Below, piece by piece: positions 1 to 10,007 of a stretch of DNA of 58,021 nt (positions are counted from its first letter, which is position 1; each line of letters starts with the position of its first letter). Source of the DNA: Labilibacter marinus (GTDB taxonomy: Bacteria; Bacteroidota; Bacteroidia; Bacteroidales; Marinilabiliaceae); assembly GCF_001659685.2 (NCBI RefSeq), contig NZ_LXYE02000037.1, positions 1 to 58,021 of the forward strand. The letters are read 5' to 3'. The notes under the pieces were generated by a model, which saw nothing but the letters and a program-made list of their open reading frames with translations, did not search any database and had not been told where the DNA came from. The translations under genes were made by a program, and so were the position numbers.

Positions 1-9
1 AATAAAAAT

Positions 10-43
10 CCTATGCCTAAAGGATTTAATTTTATAGGCATAG
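10..43. other. Short hairpin at the window edge
   Basis: CTATGCCT (11-18) and AGGCATAG (36-43) form a 9-bp stem (counting 19 with 35) around a loop of about 15 nt. It lies beyond the terminator of the beta-helix gene and may belong to a gene outside the window. No clear T-run follows on the plus strand. Confidence 0.35.
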
Positions 44-53
44 AATTTTCATC

Positions 54-90
54 AAAAAAACTCCCGCACGAAATAAATCATGGGGGAGTT
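54..90 (-). terminator. Rho-independent terminator of the beta-helix gene
   Basis: Read on the minus strand, AACTCCC (90-84) pairs with GGGAGTT (65-59), and a run of T follows (60-54). It lies 60-100 bp after the stop codon of the minus-strand beta-helix gene, so it is the expected end of that transcript. Confidence 0.8.
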
Positions 91-151
91 GTAATATCCT
101 TTTAGTTTCTATTTACTAATGACCTAAAAACTATTCTTCTATTACTCTATC

Positions 152-2593
152 TTACTTCTTAATAAACTTAAAGTGATAAGCTTCACCTTCGTCTTCAATA
201 CGAGCAAAATACATTCCTGTAGGTAAGTGACTAACATCTACCTGTAATGCTTCACCTGCACGTTGAATTAAATTAGGATTGCTTACCTTTTTTCCAGATA
301 CGGTATAGATGCTAAGTGCATGGGCATTAAAATCAACCATGCTGTTTTTAACATACAAAACATCCGAAACAGGATTAGGAAAAATAACTGTATTATCTCT
401 AATAATTGGATTTACTGCACTGTCATCATCCGGAATAATTTCGCTTACCTCTTTATAGTCAGGTATGGATATAGTTGCACCAGCATTTAAAACTCTATCA
501 CTACCTTCTAATGCTCCACAATCTGGTGTAGTAGAACTTGTATAACCCGTTAACTCTGCACCCGCACCCTTAGCTGCAGAACCCGCTTTTAAGGTAAAGT
601 CGCCATTGGCTGCATCTTCAAAATGTGTACCAGCAGCAGCAAAATCAAAGAACTGGTTGTTTTCAGGATTAAAATGATACCCCCAGTTAGCACTGTGGTT
701 TACATAGGCATTAAAATCGTGTGTAGTAATACTAGAACCAGCGGGAGAATCTTCCCACGAAACTTTGCCTCCAGTGCTGGTTATTTTTTGTGTAGTATAC
801 GATAATTTATAACCAGGTCCATTCATAAAAATATTATTGGCAAAATGCCCATCATCCATCATACCAGTATTCTCCGATTCGGCCAGACCTAATTCTTGCC
901 AATTGGCAATGGCAATGTTCCAAATACCAATGTTTTCATCCACATTCCAAATGGTGTTGTTATAATAGTTTACAGGGTGGTGCATGGCGTTATAACGTGG
1001 TCCTAAATACAAAAACTCACCCACAGGCTCAATTTCAAAATCATGCTCTACGGTATGTTTAATATTATAAATCAAGTTATGATGCGCTGTATAGTTCTCC
1101 ACATCTTCCATATAAAATGCAGTAGCTTTAACCCTTTTATAATTAAAACTAGAAACGGGAACACCTACCACATCGTGTACTTTATTATAGGCAATTTCAC
1201 TATCTTTTAGATTAATAGTTCCTATTTTACCCGTACTGGTAGCTTCTATAGGACCCGCATCTTCACCCAGTTTCATGGAACCGTAAAAATCACAATCCAT
1301 AATATTTACCTGTGCATCATTACCATCAATTCTAATCTGGAATCGACAGGCATCACCAAAGGTACAGTTGTTAATGTTGGTTTTATCGCTGGTGTTAATA
1401 TGTACACCCGAAGTAAAAATACCAACCCAACCAAAATCTTCAATAATACAGTTTTGGAAACTATTACCCTCTCCATCTCTTACTGAAAACATATTACCCC
1501 ACGAGTGAGCTACATGTAAGTCTTTAAATGTATTGTTTGAGCTATTTCTTAGATAAATTCCTTTAGGATCACTATCACCCTGTCCATAGCCTTTAGGAAT
1601 CCATAAAGGGTGTACATAACGAATACTACCACTTTCTATAGTTGCCCCAGTTGCATTTTGTATATCCATGTTTCCAGCTACAAAATGAATTCCTTTGATA
1701 GTAACTCCCGACGTATTATTAAGAACCAATACTCTTTCTCTTACCTGAATTTCAATTCGAGTATCTTCAAATGTTTCTTTATTAAGAGGTAAGTAATACA
1801 GCTCATCACCATCAGCATACCATTCGCCCGGATAGTCAATCAGGTTTTTATGCATAACAAAACCCCAACTAAATTTGTGCTTGGTATTATTAAAACCTGC
1901 TTCGGCTTTCCACTCACCATTGTTCATAGCATTAAACGACACTGTATTGCCATAAGAGCTGGTAATATTTCCGTACACATACTGGCGCATTTTGCCTGTT
2001 AATCCACGAAAAATTCCGCCTGTTAAATCCACATTTGGCAATGTTGTATCGTCAAGAGTCGCTCTTCCTGTCGCATTTTCGCCAGCATCTTTATGAACAT
2101 TACTCAAAGGTGCATAACCACTTTTAATATTCATCGGATCCATCATGTCACCTGTTTTATTGTTGGGGTGACGAGCCATCATCTGACTATTTCCATCGGC
2201 AAATAACTGAGTATAGTCTGTTTCAATATCAAAACCTGAAATATCGGCCACTTGAACCCCTTCGTGCATACCTGTAGCTTCAGTCCAGCCATCCACTATT
2301 TCGGCACCAGAAACCAATACGTAATCGTTTTCAAAGCTTTTAATTTGCAGATTGTTTTTATTTACCACAATCTTTTCTCGGTAAATACCTTCATGTACCA
2401 GGATGATATCTCCAGAACTAGCTGCGGCAATGGCATCTGTTATAGAATACATTTTTCCAGCTTCTTCACTTGGAGTTGTGTCACTCCACGGAATATCGGT
2501 TGAATACACATGGTGTGTCTGCTGTGCATTTATGCTAACTACAAAGCAAGCAAAAAGTAACATGAGACTAATTCGATTAGTAGAATTTTGCAT
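152..2593 (-). CDS. Right-handed beta-helix protein with T9SS sorting domain
   Basis: Secreted 813-residue protein. A signal peptide (about residues 1-23, ending SINA-QQ) is followed by an N-terminal stretch typical of right-handed parallel beta-helix proteins (SITDAIAAASSGDIILV), then many short Asn- and Gly-rich strands through about residue 690. The last 80 residues start VIFPNPVSDVLYV and end FKFIKK, which is a type IX secretion C-terminal signal, so the protein should be exported across the outer membrane by T9SS. Polysaccharide lyases (e.g. PL6/PL31-like) and several glycosidases share this fold, so a glycan-cleaving role is plausible. I cannot identify catalytic residues or a CAZy family. 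It diverges from the hybrid sensor gene, with a 440-bp shared upstream region, so co-regulation with the mannan locus is possible but not shown. The minus-strand terminator follows directly. Confidence 0.75.
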   Translation of the reverse strand: MQNSTNRISLMLLFACFVVSINAQQTHHVYSTDIPWSDTTPSEEAGKMYSITDAIAAASSGDIILVHEGIYREKIVVNKNNLQIKSFENDYVLVSGAEIVDGWTEATGMHEGVQVADISGFDIETDYTQLFADGNSQMMARHPNNKTGDMMDPMNIKSGYAPLSNVHKDAGENATGRATLDDTTLPNVDLTGGIFRGLTGKMRQYVYGNITSSYGNTVSFNAMNNGEWKAEAGFNNTKHKFSWGFVMHKNLIDYPGEWYADGDELYYLPLNKETFEDTRIEIQVRERVLVLNNTSGVTIKGIHFVAGNMDIQNATGATIESGSIRYVHPLWIPKGYGQGDSDPKGIYLRNSSNNTFKDLHVAHSWGNMFSVRDGEGNSFQNCIIEDFGWVGIFTSGVHINTSDKTNINNCTFGDACRFQIRIDGNDAQVNIMDCDFYGSMKLGEDAGPIEATSTGKIGTINLKDSEIAYNKVHDVVGVPVSSFNYKRVKATAFYMEDVENYTAHHNLIYNIKHTVEHDFEIEPVGEFLYLGPRYNAMHHPVNYYNNTIWNVDENIGIWNIAIANWQELGLAESENTGMMDDGHFANNIFMNGPGYKLSYTTQKITSTGGKVSWEDSPAGSSITTHDFNAYVNHSANWGYHFNPENNQFFDFAAAGTHFEDAANGDFTLKAGSAAKGAGAELTGYTSSTTPDCGALEGSDRVLNAGATISIPDYKEVSEIIPDDDSAVNPIIRDNTVIFPNPVSDVLYVKNSMVDFNAHALSIYTVSGKKVSNPNLIQRAGEALQVDVSHLPTGMYFARIEDEGEAYHFKFIKK

Positions 2594-2719
2594 ATGATAT
2601 AAATTAAATAAACTTATTGAACCTGATTATGATTATACCTTTTGGGCATGTTTTATATAATTACAATACGCAATTTTAGCTGATCAGTTATAATATTGCC
2701 ATGTATTAAATACAATATT

Positions 2720-2748
2720 AAGGTGGGTTTTTTTTTATTACCCACCTT
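2720..2748. other. Hairpin with T-rich loop in divergent leader region
   Basis: AAGGTGGG (2720-2727) and CCCACCTT (2741-2748) are a perfect 8-bp inverted repeat around 13 nt that is mostly T. It is 127 bp upstream of the beta-helix start and about 285 bp upstream of the sensor start. There is no T-run after either arm, so a leader structure or protein-binding site fits better than a simple terminator. Confidence 0.5.
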
Positions 2749-2988
2749 GTGCTTGTATTATACAACTATACAAACTTTACATGTAGGTGTAACCTTTAAC
2801 GTGTTAACTCAATAGATGTATGATTATAATGCCTTATGATTGTTTATGAACTTAAATTGTAGAATCGTAGATGGAGTCTTTGTTGATAGAATCATTTTAT
2901 ACATCATAAAGCATCAAAACAAACATATTTGTTAACATTTTAGCAGTTATTATTATCAGCAATTAATATAGAAGTATACAAGTGCTTA

Positions 2989-2996
2989 TATCTTTG
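2989..2996 (+). promoter_or_regulatory. Putative -7 box (TAnnTTTG) for hybrid sensor gene
   Basis: TATCTTTG matches the Bacteroidota -7 consensus TAnnTTTG exactly and lies 37 bp before the ATG at 3034. No good TTG -33 element sits at the usual distance. The motif is common by chance in AT-rich DNA, so the position is the main support. Confidence 0.45.
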
Positions 2997-3033
2997 AATT
3001 AATTATCTATTTTTAAATTCAATTATCAAATTT

Positions 3034-6000
3034 ATGAAGAGAATATTAATAATACTTCTTGTTTCTATTGGCTTTTTAAGTGTTGTGTCAGCACAAAAGC
3101 AATATTCATTTTTACAAGTGAATAATGTGGATGGACTGGTAAACGATAGGGTTGTATGTATTCATAAAGATTCAAGGGGTTTTATATGGTTTGGTACAAA
3201 GGCAGGCTTAAGTCGTTACGATGGCTCTGGTTTTGTAAACTACAAACACGATTCCTCTGATTCAACTTCTATATTTGATAATTACATTTTAAATATTACC
3301 GAAGATCGCAAAGGTAATTTATTGATTCATTCCAGCATAGGTCATTTTGTATTCGACGTAACTAAGGAACGTTTTATAAGATATATAAATGAATATCTTG
3401 GACTAAAAGCTGGTTTGCCATATATAGAAAAAGTATATAAAGATGAAGGTTCTAATATGTGGATAAAGAGACATCAACACGCGTATTATAATAAAGTAAA
3501 TGAAAAAGAAAATACCACGGAAGATTTATTTCCCTATAAAAAAGAGCCTGGCATAGAAACCGTGGATTTTAAGCATGTCAATGGTAATTATTACTATTTA
3601 TTCTCGGATGGTACAATAGAGTGTTATGACTCTACCTATCGATTAAAATTTAAAGATGATTTTTTAGTGGGTAAGCTGGAAGGTGGCAGTTTTACGCCTG
3701 CTTTGTATGTGGATAAGGAAAATGATATCTGGTTCTATGGGAATAATAATGGCGTTTATCATTTTAACGCATTAACACACGATTGGTACAACTATTCGCA
3801 AAATGCAGGTAAAATTCGTTTGTCAAATAATATCATTTATAAAATCATTCAAGATGATAAAGGCCTAATCTGGGTGGCTACAGACCACGGAGGTATAAAT
3901 ATTATTAACAAGTACTCAGGTCAGGTAAGCCATATCTATCATCAATCCGAAAATCCTAAAAGTATCGCAGATAATTCTGTAACGGATTTGTATATGGATG
4001 ACAATAACATTATTTGGGCAGCAACCAATAAAAGTGGGGTTAGTTACTACCACGAAAGCATACACAAATTTCCGCATTACCGAAATCTATCATCCGATGA
4101 TAAAAGTCTTCCTTTTAGTGATGTTAACTGCTTTTCTGAGGATAAAAAAGGTAATTTATGGATAGGAACCAACGGAGGAGGTTTAATTTATTACAACCGA
4201 AAGGAACATAAATATACGACCTATAAGCACAGAAAAGATGATCTTAATTCATTAAGTAGTAATGTGGTGATGGCTCTTTTAATCGACCATAATGAAGAAT
4301 TGTGGATTGGGACTTATGCAGGAGGAGTAAATCGTTTTGATGGAAAATATTTTAAGCGATATCAGTTTAAAACTCAATCAGCACAAGGGTTAAGTCATAA
4401 TAATATTTGGTCTATTGTAGAGGATGAAGAACAAAATATATGGATTAGTACAAATGGAGGAGGAATAGAAAAGTATAACGCTGTTAATGATTCGTTTTAT
4501 AAACCTGTTAATCAAGGTAAGATAGATGTACCTACCAATCATGTAGCTGATTTACATATTTTATCCGACGGGAATGTTTTAATTGGTAGTGCTTTTGGTG
4601 CATTTTTGTACGATACGAAGGAAAAGCGTTATAAAAATATAGTAGGTTTAGATAGTTACGAATCTAATAATAAATCGTGTAATGCAGTTTATGAAGATTC
4701 ACGTGGTTTATATTGGATTGCTACAAATGAAGGTTTAATAGTGATTGACCCAATGACTTCTTTTTTAAAACAGTTCAATAGTAAGGATGGTTTGCCAGAG
4801 GATATTATGAATGGTATTGTAGAAGATGAATTTCAAACTATTTGGGTGAGTAAATCTACTGGATTAAGTCAGATTGTTGTTAGTAAATCTAAAGGTGATG
4901 AAGCGTATGGTTTTGAGTTTTCACATTTTACCGAAGAGGATGGTTTGCAATCGAATGAATTCAATCCCAATGCCTGTTACAAAACAAATAATAATGAATT
5001 GATATTTGGAGGAGTGAACGGGTTTAATATTTTTAAATCCAAAAATATACGTTCTAACAATGTGTTACCTAAGGTGGTTTTCACCGATTTGCAGGTATAT
5101 TACCAAAGTATTTTTCCCGAAGCTAAGGTCAAGAATGTACAGCTTTTGGATAAATCTATTTCTTTAACAGAGGAGGTTGAGCTTAAGCATGCCATGAATA
5201 TCTTTTCAGTATCTTTTTCGGCGCTTAACTTCTTTATTCCTGATAAAATTCAATATCAGTATAAACTTGAAGGCTTTAATGATGAGTGGCTATTGTTAGA
5301 TAATAAGCAACCTAAAATTTCATATACCAACTTAGATGCAGGAGAATATGCGTTAAAAGTTAAAGCGGCCAATAATGATGGCATTTGGAATAAAGAATAT
5401 GCAGAATTAAAGATTATTATTCTACCTCCGTTATTTGCTACAAAATGGGCTTTTATCATTTATGGTCTGATTATCATTGGCTTGGTGATATATTATAGAT
5501 ATATGATGGTTCGTAAAGAACGAATGAAGTTTGCCATAGAACAGGAGCGTTTGCTAGCTAAACAGAATCATGAAATGGACGAAATGAAATTACGCTTCCT
5601 GACTAATGTAAGTCATGAGTTCAGAACGCCGCTTACTTTAATACTAACACCGCTTCATAAGTTGCTGGAGCAAACAGAATCGCCAGGGAATAAAAAATTG
5701 TTGGAAGTAATAGATCGTAACGCGCGTAATTTATTGGGGCTTGTTAATCAACTACTCGATTTCAGAAAACTAGAACTTCATGGAATGCGTTATAATCCCT
5801 CGTTTGGTAATATTGTCGTCTTTTTACAAAAGGTGATGAAGGACTTTGAAGATGCTTTTAGTAAGAAAAATATTGATTTTGATTTTCATCATGAAGTAAA
5901 TGAGTTTATGCTCAGCTTTGATAGTGATAAGCTTCATAAAGTAATGATGAACTTGTTATCCAATGCGTTAAAGTTTACACCAGAAAATGGAAAGGTTACT

Positions 6001-7116
6001 ATTGTCTTAAATGTAGATGAAGCAAAAGATTTAATTCATATTTCGGTGTCGGACACGGGGATAGGTATTAAAAAAGAGGATGTAGATAAAATATTTGAGC
6101 GTTTCTTTCAATCGGATAACAATAAAAAGATGGGTTATTCGGGTAGTGGTATTGGTTTAAACTTAACCCGTGAAATGATTCAGCTTCATAATGGAACCAT
6201 TAGTGTAGATAGCACTATGGGTAAAGGAACCTCTTTTAAAGTATGCTTGCCTGTTGAAGTTATTGAAGAAGCGGTTATAGAGGAAGAAATATTGGATGAA
6301 GTAGAGGAGCTAGAACCTGAAGTTAACGAAGAAGAGAAAAAAGAAAAATCCACTATTCTACTAGTAGAAGATAACTTAGATTTTAGGTCGTTTATGAAGG
6401 AAACGTTGCAGGATAAATTCATTATTCATGAAGCTGCTGATGGTCAAATAGGCTACGATTCGGTGCATAATGTATTACCCGATTTAATAATTAGTGATGT
6501 GATGATGCCCAATGTTGATGGGCTTGAATTATGCCAAATGTTACGTAAGGATATTCGCACCTCTCATATTCCAATTATATTGTTGACTGCACGTACCGCT
6601 GACGAAGACAAGATTAAAGGACTAGAGATTGGCGCAGATGATTATATCACCAAGCCATTTAATATGGACTTACTTATGCTGAGGGTGAATAATCTACTGC
6701 AGAAAAGAAGCAAGATGCAGAAGCAGTTTCAAAAGACGGTAGATATTAGTCCGAGCGAAGTACAAATAACCTCGATGGATGAAAAACTGATTAAAAAAGC
6801 CGTTGCCATTGTGGAAGAAAATATTGCCGAGGCTGGTTTTAGTGTAGAAGATTTAAGTAAAGAGTTGGGTATGAGTCGCGTTTATTTGTATAAAAAACTG
6901 ACCGCTATTACGGGTAAATCTCCTATTGAATTTATGCGCATCATACGCCTAAAACGCGGTGCTCAGTTGTTAGAGAAAAGCCAAATGAACATAGCTGAAG
7001 TAGCCTATCAAGTAGGGTTTAATAGTCCGCGCTACTTTAGTAAATACTTTAAAGAAGAGTATGGCATGTTGCCAACCGCTTATGTAAAGGCCAAGGCAAC
7101 TGAAGCAAAAGCTTAG
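3034..7116 (+). CDS. Hybrid two-component system sensor/regulator (HTCS) of the mannan locus
   Basis: A 1360-residue one-protein two-component system that should sense an oligosaccharide in the periplasm and activate the neighbouring operons. Domains in order: signal peptide (1-20); about 14 Reg_prop propeller repeats (recurring IWFGT/LWIGT blades, about 25-690); a Y_Y_Y domain (about 715-795); a transmembrane helix (about 805-827); HisKA with the phospho-acceptor H861 in SHEFRTPL; HATPase_c with DTGIGI and GSGIGLNL; a receiver domain with phospho-acceptor D1155 in IISDVMMPN; and a C-terminal AraC-type double HTH (about 1260-1355). This order and length are standard for HTCS of Bacteroidota polysaccharide loci. 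The catalytic residues of kinase and receiver are intact. It stands alone before the GH94-led operon and is the best candidate regulator of it; mannan-oligosaccharides as ligand are inferred from context. Confidence 0.95.
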   Translation: MKRILIILLVSIGFLSVVSAQKQYSFLQVNNVDGLVNDRVVCIHKDSRGFIWFGTKAGLSRYDGSGFVNYKHDSSDSTSIFDNYILNITEDRKGNLLIHSSIGHFVFDVTKERFIRYINEYLGLKAGLPYIEKVYKDEGSNMWIKRHQHAYYNKVNEKENTTEDLFPYKKEPGIETVDFKHVNGNYYYLFSDGTIECYDSTYRLKFKDDFLVGKLEGGSFTPALYVDKENDIWFYGNNNGVYHFNALTHDWYNYSQNAGKIRLSNNIIYKIIQDDKGLIWVATDHGGINIINKYSGQVSHIYHQSENPKSIADNSVTDLYMDDNNIIWAATNKSGVSYYHESIHKFPHYRNLSSDDKSLPFSDVNCFSEDKKGNLWIGTNGGGLIYYNRKEHKYTTYKHRKDDLNSLSSNVVMALLIDHNEELWIGTYAGGVNRFDGKYFKRYQFKTQSAQGLSHNNIWSIVEDEEQNIWISTNGGGIEKYNAVNDSFYKPVNQGKIDVPTNHVADLHILSDGNVLIGSAFGAFLYDTKEKRYKNIVGLDSYESNNKSCNAVYEDSRGLYWIATNEGLIVIDPMTSFLKQFNSKDGLPEDIMNGIVEDEFQTIWVSKSTGLSQIVVSKSKGDEAYGFEFSHFTEEDGLQSNEFNPNACYKTNNNELIFGGVNGFNIFKSKNIRSNNVLPKVVFTDLQVYYQSIFPEAKVKNVQLLDKSISLTEEVELKHAMNIFSVSFSALNFFIPDKIQYQYKLEGFNDEWLLLDNKQPKISYTNLDAGEYALKVKAANNDGIWNKEYAELKIIILPPLFATKWAFIIYGLIIIGLVIYYRYMMVRKERMKFAIEQERLLAKQNHEMDEMKLRFLTNVSHEFRTPLTLILTPLHKLLEQTESPGNKKLLEVIDRNARNLLGLVNQLLDFRKLELHGMRYNPSFGNIVVFLQKVMKDFEDAFSKKNIDFDFHHEVNEFMLSFDSDKLHKVMMNLLSNALKFTPENGKVTIVLNVDEAKDLIHISVSDTGIGIKKEDVDKIFERFFQSDNNKKMGYSGSGIGLNLTREMIQLHNGTISVDSTMGKGTSFKVCLPVEVIEEAVIEEEILDEVEELEPEVNEEEKKEKSTILLVEDNLDFRSFMKETLQDKFIIHEAADGQIGYDSVHNVLPDLIISDVMMPNVDGLELCQMLRKDIRTSHIPIILLTARTADEDKIKGLEIGADDYITKPFNMDLLMLRVNNLLQKRSKMQKQFQKTVDISPSEVQITSMDEKLIKKAVAIVEENIAEAGFSVEDLSKELGMSRVYLYKKLTAITGKSPIEFMRIIRLKRGAQLLEKSQMNIAEVAYQVGFNSPRYFSKYFKEEYGMLPTAYVKAKATEAKA

Positions 7117-7215
7117 TTTTAAATAGGGTTTAACCTACCTTTTAATTTGTGCTTTTTGCTCCATCTCGGATAATCCTTCGTAACAGTTGTTCGAGAAATA
7201 TATACTTCGCATTCC

Positions 7216-7261
7216 ATATTACTTCTTCACTATCAACCACTGATTAGTGAAGAGGTAATGT
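7216..7261. other. Long imperfect hairpin downstream of HTCS gene
   Basis: The arms 7216-7232 and 7245-7261 pair over 17 positions with two G-U wobbles and a 12-nt loop. The core CTTCACTA/TAGTGAAG is perfect. It begins 100 bp after the HTCS stop. No T-run follows, so it could be a processed 3' end, a terminator without a tail, or an operator. Confidence 0.6.
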
Positions 7262-7322
7262 AGTATACTGAAAATAAGAAATTCCAGCACTTCTATTACT
7301 GCACCAAATAGTCACTATTCAT

Positions 7323-7353
7323 GTACTTAATGATATTGGAAACATTTAAGTAC
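7323..7353. promoter_or_regulatory. Inverted repeat, candidate regulator site
   Basis: GTACTTAA (7323-7330) and TTAAGTAC (7346-7353) form a perfect 8-bp inverted repeat; the arm centres are 23 bp apart. It sits 44 bp upstream of the -7 box of the GH94-led operon, a position suited to an activator. Confidence 0.45.
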
Positions 7354-7370
7354 CCTTCAGAAACATCCTA

Positions 7371-7404
7371 TACACCTGTGTACAAATGGCACTCTTTACA
7401 TTTG
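7371..7404 (+). promoter_or_regulatory. Putative promoter with palindrome, GH94-led operon
   Basis: TACATTTG (7397-7404) is an exact TAnnTTTG box. The -33 region has no TTG but carries the palindrome TACACctGTGTA (7371-7382), which suggests activator- or repressor-controlled initiation. A start near 7410 would give a leader of about 30 nt to the ATG at 7443. Confidence 0.5.
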
Positions 7405-7442
7405 TATTAACAATTGGGTCAATCATATCAAGCAAAAGAAAA

Positions 7443-9878
7443 ATGAAATACGGACATTTTGATGATTTAAATAAAGAATACGTTATTACTAATCCTGAAA
7501 CGCCTTTTCCTTGGATTAATTATTTGGGCAATGAGGACTTTTTCGGATTGGTATCCAATACTGCTGGAGGATACGCTTTTTATAAGGATGCTAAGTTTAG
7601 AAGATTAACGCGTTATCGATACAATAACATCCCAATGGATAATGGGGGGCGTTATTTTTATATAAAAGATGAAGATACCGTTTGGAGTCCTGGATGGAAG
7701 CCTGTAAAAACACCATTGGATAAATATGAATGTCGCCATGGCTTAAGCTATTCAAAGATAACAGGCGTTAAAAATGGAATAAAAGCAGAAAGTACTTTTT
7801 TCATTCCGTTAAAAACATGGGCCGAAGTACATCATGTTAAGTTAAGCAACGAAGGAAGTAAAACTAAAAAGTTAAAATTCTTTTCGTTTATGGAATGGTG
7901 TTTATGGAACGCCGAAGACGACCAAAACAATCTTCAACGTAATTTAAATACAGGCGAAGTGGAGGTTGAAGGTTCAACTATATTTCATAAAACCGAATAT
8001 AAAGAACGTCGCAATCACTATGCTTTTTATAGTGTAAACTCACCTATAAATGGATATGATACCAATAGAGAAAGCTTTGTGGGATTGTACAATGAGTTGT
8101 CGGGGCCACAAGCCGTATTGAATGGCGCTCCTCAAAATTCAGAAGCGCACGGTTGGTCACCCATTGCATCGCATTATATCGAGGTAGAATTAAAACCCGG
8201 AGAATCGAAAGATTTAATCTTTGTATTGGGATATATAGAAAATCCTGAGGATGAAAAGTGGGAGAGCAAAGGCGTTATTAATAAAAAGCCCGCTATAGCT
8301 ATTCAGGAAAAATTCAATACGGTTGAAAAAGTAGAAGCAGCGCTAAGTAACCTTAAAGAATATTGGGAAGAATTATTGGGCGTTATCAACATAAAAAGCA
8401 AGGATGATAAGCTCAATCGAATGGTGAACATCTGGAATCAATACCAATGCATGGTCACATTTAATATGTCGCGTTCTGCTTCTTTCTTTGAGGTTGGTAT
8501 CGGCCGAGGTATGGGATTCCGTGATAGCAATCAAGATTTAATTGGCTTTGTACATCAAGTGCCAGAGCGTGCCCGAGAACGGATTATCGATATTGCGTCC
8601 ACACAATTTCCTGATGGAGGATGTTATCATCAATATCAACCCTTAACTAAAAGGGGAAATGATGCCATTGGCGGTGGTTTTAATGACGACACACTTTGGC
8701 TCATACTAGGAACCGTTAGCTACATTAAAGAAACAGGTGATTTTTCTATTTTGGATGAAATGGTTCCTTTTGATAATGATGAAAGCGTGGCCAAAACGTT
8801 GTTCGAGCACTTGACTATCTCTTTTAATCATGTGATAAATAATTTAGGTCCCAATGGACTGCCTTTAATTGGTCGTGCCGATTGGAATGATTGTCTTAAC
8901 CTGAACTGCTTTTCAAAGGATCCCAACGAATCATTCCAGACCACTGAAAATAATACAGATGGTTCTAAGGCTGAGTCTTTAATGATTGCTGGTTTGTTTG
9001 TGGTTTACGGAAGAGATTACATTCAACTTTGCAAACAGTTAGGCAAAACTGAGGAAGCGAATAGAGCGCAAGCCGAGGTAGACCATATGGTAACTGCCGT
9101 GAAAGAAAAAGGATGGGATGGAGAATGGTTTTTACGCGCCTATGATTATTACGGAAATAAAGTAGGGTCTTACGAGAATGAAGAAGGAAAAATATTCATT
9201 GAATCGCAGGGTTGGTGTACCATGGCCGAAATAGGTAAAGAAGAAGGTTATTGTGAGAAAGCATTAAACTCAGTAAAAGAACGTTTAGATTGCGATTACG
9301 GTATTGTGTTGAATAATCCAGCTTTTACGAAGTATATGATAGAATATGGGGAGATTTCAACCTATCCTAAAGGGTATAAGGAAAATGCAGGTATATTCTG
9401 CCATAATAACCCTTGGATTATGATTGGAGAAACTTTGCTTGGTAGAGGAGAAGAAGCCTGGGAATATTATAAAAAGATAGCTCCTGCTTACCTCGAAGAG
9501 ATCAGTGATTTGCACAGAACTGAGCCCTACGTATATGCACAGATGATTGCAGGTAAGGATGCATATATTCCTGGTGAAGCTAAAAATTCCTGGTTAACTG
9601 GAACTGCCTCTTGGAACTTTTATGCCATTACACAATACATTCTTGGAATTCGTCCTGATTATAACGGGTTAATTGTAGATCCTTGTTTACCACAATCGAT
9701 AGGTGAATATGAGTTTACTAGAAAGTTTCGTGGTGCTACATATAAAATTCAAATTATTAACGGGACTAAAGGCAAAGGACTAAAAGCCTTGAAGGTAAAT
9801 GGAATGTTAGTTGAAGGAAATGTGATTCCGTTACAAGCTGAAGGAAAAGAGCACATGGTAGAAGCTACCCTTTTTTAA
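7443..9878 (+). CDS. Cellobiose phosphorylase, GH94
   Basis: Cytoplasmic 811-residue enzyme predicted to split cellobiose with phosphate into alpha-glucose 1-phosphate and glucose. The N-terminus ([26 protein letters not shown]) and the central [13 protein letters not shown] stretch (general-acid aspartate, motif beginning at D480) are typical of GH94 cellobiose phosphorylases, and 811 residues is the family's usual length. No signal peptide. I use the ATG at 7443 rather than the in-frame ATG at 7386: the upstream one adds 19 residues foreign to the family and lies before the putative -7 box at 7397. It is the first gene of the mannan locus and suggests that the substrate contains beta-1,4-linked glucose, i.e. 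glucomannan. Chitobiose or cellodextrin phosphorylase are less likely alternatives. Confidence 0.92.
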   Translation: MKYGHFDDLNKEYVITNPETPFPWINYLGNEDFFGLVSNTAGGYAFYKDAKFRRLTRYRYNNIPMDNGGRYFYIKDEDTVWSPGWKPVKTPLDKYECRHGLSYSKITGVKNGIKAESTFFIPLKTWAEVHHVKLSNEGSKTKKLKFFSFMEWCLWNAEDDQNNLQRNLNTGEVEVEGSTIFHKTEYKERRNHYAFYSVNSPINGYDTNRESFVGLYNELSGPQAVLNGAPQNSEAHGWSPIASHYIEVELKPGESKDLIFVLGYIENPEDEKWESKGVINKKPAIAIQEKFNTVEKVEAALSNLKEYWEELLGVINIKSKDDKLNRMVNIWNQYQCMVTFNMSRSASFFEVGIGRGMGFRDSNQDLIGFVHQVPERARERIIDIASTQFPDGGCYHQYQPLTKRGNDAIGGGFNDDTLWLILGTVSYIKETGDFSILDEMVPFDNDESVAKTLFEHLTISFNHVINNLGPNGLPLIGRADWNDCLNLNCFSKDPNESFQTTENNTDGSKAESLMIAGLFVVYGRDYIQLCKQLGKTEEANRAQAEVDHMVTAVKEKGWDGEWFLRAYDYYGNKVGSYENEEGKIFIESQGWCTMAEIGKEEGYCEKALNSVKERLDCDYGIVLNNPAFTKYMIEYGEISTYPKGYKENAGIFCHNNPWIMIGETLLGRGEEAWEYYKKIAPAYLEEISDLHRTEPYVYAQMIAGKDAYIPGEAKNSWLTGTASWNFYAITQYILGIRPDYNGLIVDPCLPQSIGEYEFTRKFRGATYKIQIINGTKGKGLKALKVNGMLVEGNVIPLQAEGKEHMVEATLF

Positions 9879-10007
9879 AGGCTCGTTTTGTACGGATAAA
9901 AGAAGTTGTTGGTTCAAATGTTTACAAGCAATGTAGCATATGTTTATTGCTCTGGCTAAATAAATAGAAATCAACTAATTTAAATGAACTAAAAAAAGAC
10001 AATTACG

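Larger units (their letters stand above)
2594..3033. other. Divergent intergenic region, beta-helix gene / hybrid sensor
   Basis: A 440-bp AT-rich stretch with no credible ORF. It holds an 8-bp hairpin with a T-rich loop (2720-2748) and a TAnnTTTG box before the hybrid sensor (2989-2996). I found no matching CAAAnnTA box for the minus-strand gene. Confidence 0.6.
7117..7442. other. Intergenic control region before the mannan operon
   Basis: A 326-bp stretch with three inverted repeats in series: a long hairpin (7216-7261), GTACTTAA/TTAAGTAC (7323-7353) and TACACctGTGTA (7371-7382), then a TAnnTTTG box (7397-7404). No gene is seen in it. Confidence 0.7.

Noticed and set aside
7386-7442. Upstream ATG for cellobiose phosphorylase giving a hydrophobic N-terminus
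   Set aside because: It precedes the putative -7 box, and without it the protein has the normal family start and length; the added segment is not a convincing signal peptide.
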